Source: Congeria kusceri (taxonomy: Eukaryota > Mollusca > Bivalvia > Myida > Dreissenidae). Taken from it: a stretch of 64,000 nucleotides of DNA. The position numbers were made by a program, and so were the translations under genes. A model generated the notes under the pieces. It had not been told where the DNA came from. It searched no databases and was given only the letters and a program-made list of their open reading frames with translations. Below, one piece after another: positions 62,001-64,000 of this stretch (position 1 is its first letter; each line of letters begins with the position of its first letter). The stretch is from positions 74,403,474 through 74,467,473 of the forward strand of contig CM051025.1 of NCBI GenBank assembly GCA_027627225.1, in the 5' to 3' direction.

Positions 62001-64000
62001 AGACGGCCGCCGCTGCCCCGTTCGTAGAGTATGAACTGCTGCAGTTCACCTATAACAACCGCAAGACCTTCCTCGCTGATAATGTTTTATCTGTTTTCTC
62101 CACGTGGGCCAGAAATAACCTAGCGAGTTATAACTATGACCATGCCATGATGTTCACATAGTACGTTTTATGTTCACGTGCACATTTCTATTTATATACT
62201 AGTTACTATTCAAATGAAAGGGAATATTCATACGTAGGAAACAGGCGACAGGTATTTAATATAGTCAATGAAATTATAGTCGATGACCAGAACACGCAGG
62301 TGAATCGCGAAGCTCCATCATTGCGTTTGTCGGCTGAAATTAAGTGGGGTTTTGTCGCACACACGCTTTCCATGTGAAGATGCATGCATTTATTGTATAG
62401 GACAATTGTATAACAAACGGGATGTTTCGTGTTTCGATATATAAATGTTGTAATTAGAACCGGTAGTTATTCATTTATAAACACAATTAAAAAATCAACA
62501 TGTATTCATGCAATTCTTGATAAAAAAATGTCGCCTTCTTGGTTGCTTTTTTTAATCTTGGAAATTGAAATTTCGCAGATATTTATTAATCTCTACTAGT
62601 CACTTGTGTTTGGATTAAATACTCTGTTTATTACACCTGAGTTTGCCGTTATTCGATAATTCAACACTAGATATGTATCTTGTAGCTACGAAATGGGTCG
62701 CAACAATGGCGGGACATTTGAATCAGCCACCGCGGGTAAGTACCGGTAGTTACTGTCCTTTATCATTACCACTTTATAAGACTCATGCACTATCACTGCA
62801 CGAAACTCATGAACACTGCCAGCCAACATAACTCACTCAAATAAATCCCGCTTTCATTCAAAGTTTTATAAAGAGCCACTTGGGTGATCAATCTGTGTAT
62901 ACTATTATTAATATTTCAACAGGTATGGCATACGTGTCCGCTATATGCGGTTATTACAAGTACTCCATGGTGTTAGTCATTTACTTCCTAGCCACAGACC
63001 TGGCATACGTGCCCGCTGCATGCAGTATATACACGTTTTCCATAGTATTACCCATTTACTCCTTATGCACAGGTCTTGTATAGGTGTCCCCTGCATGCGG
63101 CACATACAAGTACTCCATAGTGTAACTCGTTCATTCGTTATCCACAGGTCTTGTGCACGTGCCCACTGCGTGCGGCACATACAAGTACTCCATAGTGTAA
63201 CTCGTTCATTCATTATCCACAGGTCTTGTGCACGTGCCCACTGCGTGCGGTACATACAAGTACTCTATAGTTTTACCCATTTGCTCCCTATCTACAGGTC
63301 TGGCATATTTGTCCGCTGCGTGCGGTTATTACAAGTACTCCATAGTAGAGGACCACTTTGATGCCGTCATAGGAACAGTGGCTTCCCACGAACTGGGCCA
63401 CGGGTGAGAAATTAACCATGTCAATTACTTCTTGGATTAATTATTATATATCTCTGGAAATGAAGGTGTAGAACAATTACCTGTGATAATTCTAACCCTT
63501 TCATTTGGAGTATATGCGTTAAAGTTGGCGTTTTATATACATGTATTGTCACATTATTTGTAAGTCCCACTCTTACACATATATACATGAATATGAACAT
63601 TTTCAACGAAAATTGCAAAATATGTTAACTCAGACCAGGCAATATCTATGTGATTATAATTCGTAGTTGCTAGATGCAATTCCATCTTTAGACTAAACCT
63701 ATTTACTTTAGTTCGATTGCATCGAAAGCTGACGGCTTATTGAGACACTCTCGAGTCCGTTTCCTGGGTAGAACCAGTACTTGGTGTCTGTGGGGTATAT
63801 ATTGAGAACGCTCACAGAGTGGGGATCGAACCCGAACATCCCGATCGCTAGGCCGACACCATATCCACAACGCCGCGGCGACCTCTATCTTTTCCATCTT
63901 TATTTGTTATGATAGCAATTGAGTCCATTTGGTTTAAATTAAAATATTGCAATCATATGAAAATGTTCACCTCTTTATGTAGTTCTTCAGATCATCATAC
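49640..64000 (+). CDS. Protease gene B: ADAMTS-like metalloprotease, 5' part (continues past the window)
   Basis: A tandem paralogue of gene A. Exons: 49640-49760, 55586-55788, 56163-56264, 56394-56523, 56691-56814, 57614-57704, 60035-60112, 62003-62160, 62686-62735, 63298-63403, and probably 63991 onward. The sum to exon 10 is 1163 nt, all in frame. Signal peptide about 1-29 (hydrophobic WLVLAVSF, cleavage after SGA). Prodomain to the furin site RVKR at 204-207. Reprolysin domain from about 210. HELGH at 383-387. The intron after HELGH is in the same place as in gene A. Seven of the ten exons have the same length as in gene A, or differ by multiples of three. The catalytic domain end and everything downstream lie outside the window, so the anchor cannot be checked. 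Confidence 0.85.
49782..49999. mobile_element. Palindromic MITE family 1, copy in gene B intron 1
   Basis: Ends GAGGCGTGTGCAGGG/CACGACATGCCTC. It starts 21 bp after the exon 1 donor. The interior is diverged. Confidence 0.85.
50410..52810. mobile_element. 2.4-kb inverted-repeat element in gene B intron 1
   Basis: Ends AAGCCTCAGTCACAACCG and, in reverse, AAGCCTCGGTCTCAACCC. The flanks TAAATTCA and TAAATTAA agree in 7 of 8 bases, as for a hAT target duplication. Both subterminal zones are rich in TTGCGGTG/CGACCGCA words. Inside are CGAATATTCG runs (51074-51112, 52355-52438) and a SINE. No transposase frame was seen. Confidence 0.65.
51640..51900 (-). mobile_element. tRNA-headed SINE
   Basis: The minus strand starts GCGGATCCGTGGTCTAGTGG (A-box) with the B-box GGCTCGAGCCC about 30 nt later. 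The body continues through TTAAACCGAGGTGCAGTGTA-type sequence. The tRNA part is too diverged for a functional tRNA. Confidence 0.65.
52811..55585. other. Rest of gene B intron 1; mostly nothing recognised
   Basis: AT-rich intron. The only structure seen is the palindrome cluster at 54797-54945. Confidence 0.45.
54797..54945. repeat. Cluster of CCTGTAGGCATA half-sites in alternating orientation
   Basis: About nine copies of TRCCTRYAGGYATA-type words at roughly 12-25 bp spacing, many of them self-complementary (GCCTGTAGGC, TGCCTATAGGCA). Confidence 0.65.
55586..55788 (+). CDS. Gene B exon 2: prodomain
   Basis: Acceptor ttcacag and donor TCCAG|gtatgt, 203 nt as in gene A. It codes RRNYDVSDDVPVVLQREG. 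Confidence 0.9.
55848..56070. repeat. Compound microsatellites (CAT, CAG, TTA), gene B intron 2
   Basis: CTT/CAT, then CAG, then a longer TTA run, located at the same intron position as the CAT array in gene A intron 2. Confidence 0.9.
56163..56264 (+). CDS. Gene B exon 3: prodomain
   Basis: Acceptor atttcag and donor TTT|gtacgt. It codes QVAYYDDRSQEAVFMVW, close to gene A exon 3 in protein and DNA. Confidence 0.9.
56394..56523 (+). CDS. Gene B exon 4: prodomain
   Basis: Acceptor ttttccag and donor TTTA|gtaagc, phase 1. It codes QYLVQPEVATGSHTLGP. Confidence 0.9.
56691..56814 (+). CDS. Gene B exon 5: furin site and start of protease domain
   Basis: Acceptor gatttcag and donor AATT|gtatgt. 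It codes SRVKRQTGPFEVEIFFVIDY. RVKR is a proprotein convertase site. Confidence 0.9.
57614..57704 (+). CDS. Gene B exon 6: protease domain
   Basis: Acceptor tttgcag and donor GCT|gtgagt, 91 nt as in gene A. It ends KIKQFYAFVLNA. Confidence 0.9.
58776..58885. repeat. Hairpin-forming repeat, gene B intron 6
   Basis: GTAGCACACTTTGACC and GGTCAAAGTGTGTTAC are inverted, about 60 bp apart, with ATATGTTA/TAACATAT as part of the stem. Confidence 0.65.
59299..59863. mobile_element. 565-bp MITE with TA flanks, gene B intron 6
   Basis: Ends TGGTGGCATAGAACTGCC and GGCAGTTCTATGCCACCA, with TA on each side. Inverted similarity extends about 50 bp inward. It has no coding capacity. Confidence 0.8.
60035..60112 (+). 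CDS. Gene B exon 7: protease domain
   Basis: Acceptor tttaag|ATGAAC and donor GAC|gtaagt, 78 nt as in gene A. It codes MNIRYASLTGLGYTISLR. Confidence 0.9.
60340..61150 (-). repeat. Dispersed repeat, copy 2 (inverted relative to 9600-10105), gene B intron 7
   Basis: The reverse complement shares ordered blocks with 9600-10105, including TTTCTTTTGTCGCCAACAG and GAAGCTCAATTTCCCACC-like words. This copy is longer in its middle. Confidence 0.6.
61415..61752. mobile_element. 335-bp MITE, gene B intron 7
   Basis: Ends TTAGGCGTAAAAAATATGTT and, in reverse, TAAGGCGTAAAAAAATGTTT, each followed by TGTTTCAGGTTAC. It has no coding capacity. Confidence 0.75.
62003..62160 (+). CDS. Gene B exon 8: protease domain
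   Basis: Acceptor ttttcag and donor ACATA|gtacgt. It starts TAAAAPFVE as in gene A and ends YDHAMMFT. Confidence 0.9.
62686..62735 (+). CDS. Gene B exon 9 (50 nt)
   Basis: Acceptor cttgtag and donor GCGG|gtaagt. It codes YEMGRNNGGTFESATA, one residue longer than gene A exon 9. Confidence 0.85.
62923..63297 (+). repeat. 75-bp tandem array copying the exon 10 acceptor and 5' half (gene B intron 9)
   Basis: Units start at 62923, 62998, 63073, 63148 and 63223, then the true exon at 63298, always 75 bp apart. Each begins acag|GTCTTGT or similar and holds a TGCGG...TACAAGTACTCCATAGT block matching exon 10. Confidence 0.95.
63298..63403 (+). CDS. Gene B exon 10: zinc-binding HELGH
   Basis: Acceptor ctacag|GTCTGG and donor CACGG|gtgaga, 106 nt as in gene A. 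It ends ASHELGH. Five degraded copies of its 5' half lie directly upstream at 75-bp spacing. Confidence 0.9.
63740..63895 (-). mobile_element. tRNA-headed SINE, gene B intron 10
   Basis: The minus strand has an A-box-like GTTGTGGATATGG and an exact B-box GGTTCGATCCC near 63832. The body extends toward CTACCCAGGAAACGGACTCG. Confidence 0.65.
63991..64000 (+). CDS. Gene B exon 11, first bases
   Basis: An acceptor-like gttcttcag directly precedes ATCATCATAC. In frame this gives HELGH-GSSY. The third His and Met-turn would follow outside the window. It is placed by analogy with gene A. Confidence 0.45.

Noticed and set aside
62945..63361. 138-codon open frame across the 75-bp array
   Set aside because: Not in the frame of exon 10; stays open because 75 is a multiple of three.
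63820..63895. Functional tRNA gene on the minus strand
   Set aside because: Good B-box but the stems do not pair properly, and a SINE-like body follows.

Overview
This is eukaryotic (metazoan) DNA: AT-rich, intron-dense, full of micro- and minisatellites and small inverted-repeat transposons. The repeat families (a palindromic GAGGCGTGTCGTGGG element, a GCTCGACTATTCGAA-ended element with 166-bp core repeats, tRNA-headed SINEs) and the gene content point to a bivalve mollusc. From memory of the repeats it looks most like a heterodont such as Dreissena; that placement is inference and was not searched. There is no prokaryotic feature.

Three genes can be assembled exon by exon, each with GT-AG or GC-AG borders and a reading frame that closes at every junction. 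(1) 468-6374, minus strand: a MARCH2/3-type membrane RING-CH E3 ubiquitin ligase, seven coding exons, 389 codons, 3' end off the window or unseen. (2) 11159-35583, plus strand: a complete 24-exon, 1304-residue metalloprotease. It has a signal peptide, a prodomain with a furin site, a reprolysin-type catalytic domain, an ADAMTS-like Cys-rich region, three six-Cys modules, a long Thr/Pro mucin stalk, a SEA domain, a short Cys-rich module, one transmembrane helix and a cytoplasmic tail. (3) 49640 to past 64000, plus strand: a tandem paralogue of gene 2, with the first ten exons and the first bases of the eleventh in the window, and the same intron positions and phases.

Layout: 1-7.2 kb is the MARCH gene. 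7.5-9.3 kb is an internally deleted Ty3/Gypsy LTR element. 9.6-11.1 kb is a dispersed repeat plus the upstream region of the first protease. 11.2-35.6 kb is protease gene A. 35.9-49.6 kb is intergenic and packed with inverted-repeat elements and a minisatellite. 49.6-64 kb is protease gene B, with large transposons in its first intron.

The most unusual observations are these: an ADAMTS-like protease that ends in a mucin/SEA/transmembrane anchor and carries the SEA self-cleavage motif; a GC splice donor that would decide between a secreted and an anchored form; three separate duplications that copy a piece of exon together with its splice site (34-bp donor array, 75-bp acceptor array, 106-bp exact copy of an exon end); and three minisatellites with no obvious sequence relationship that share exactly a 44-bp period.
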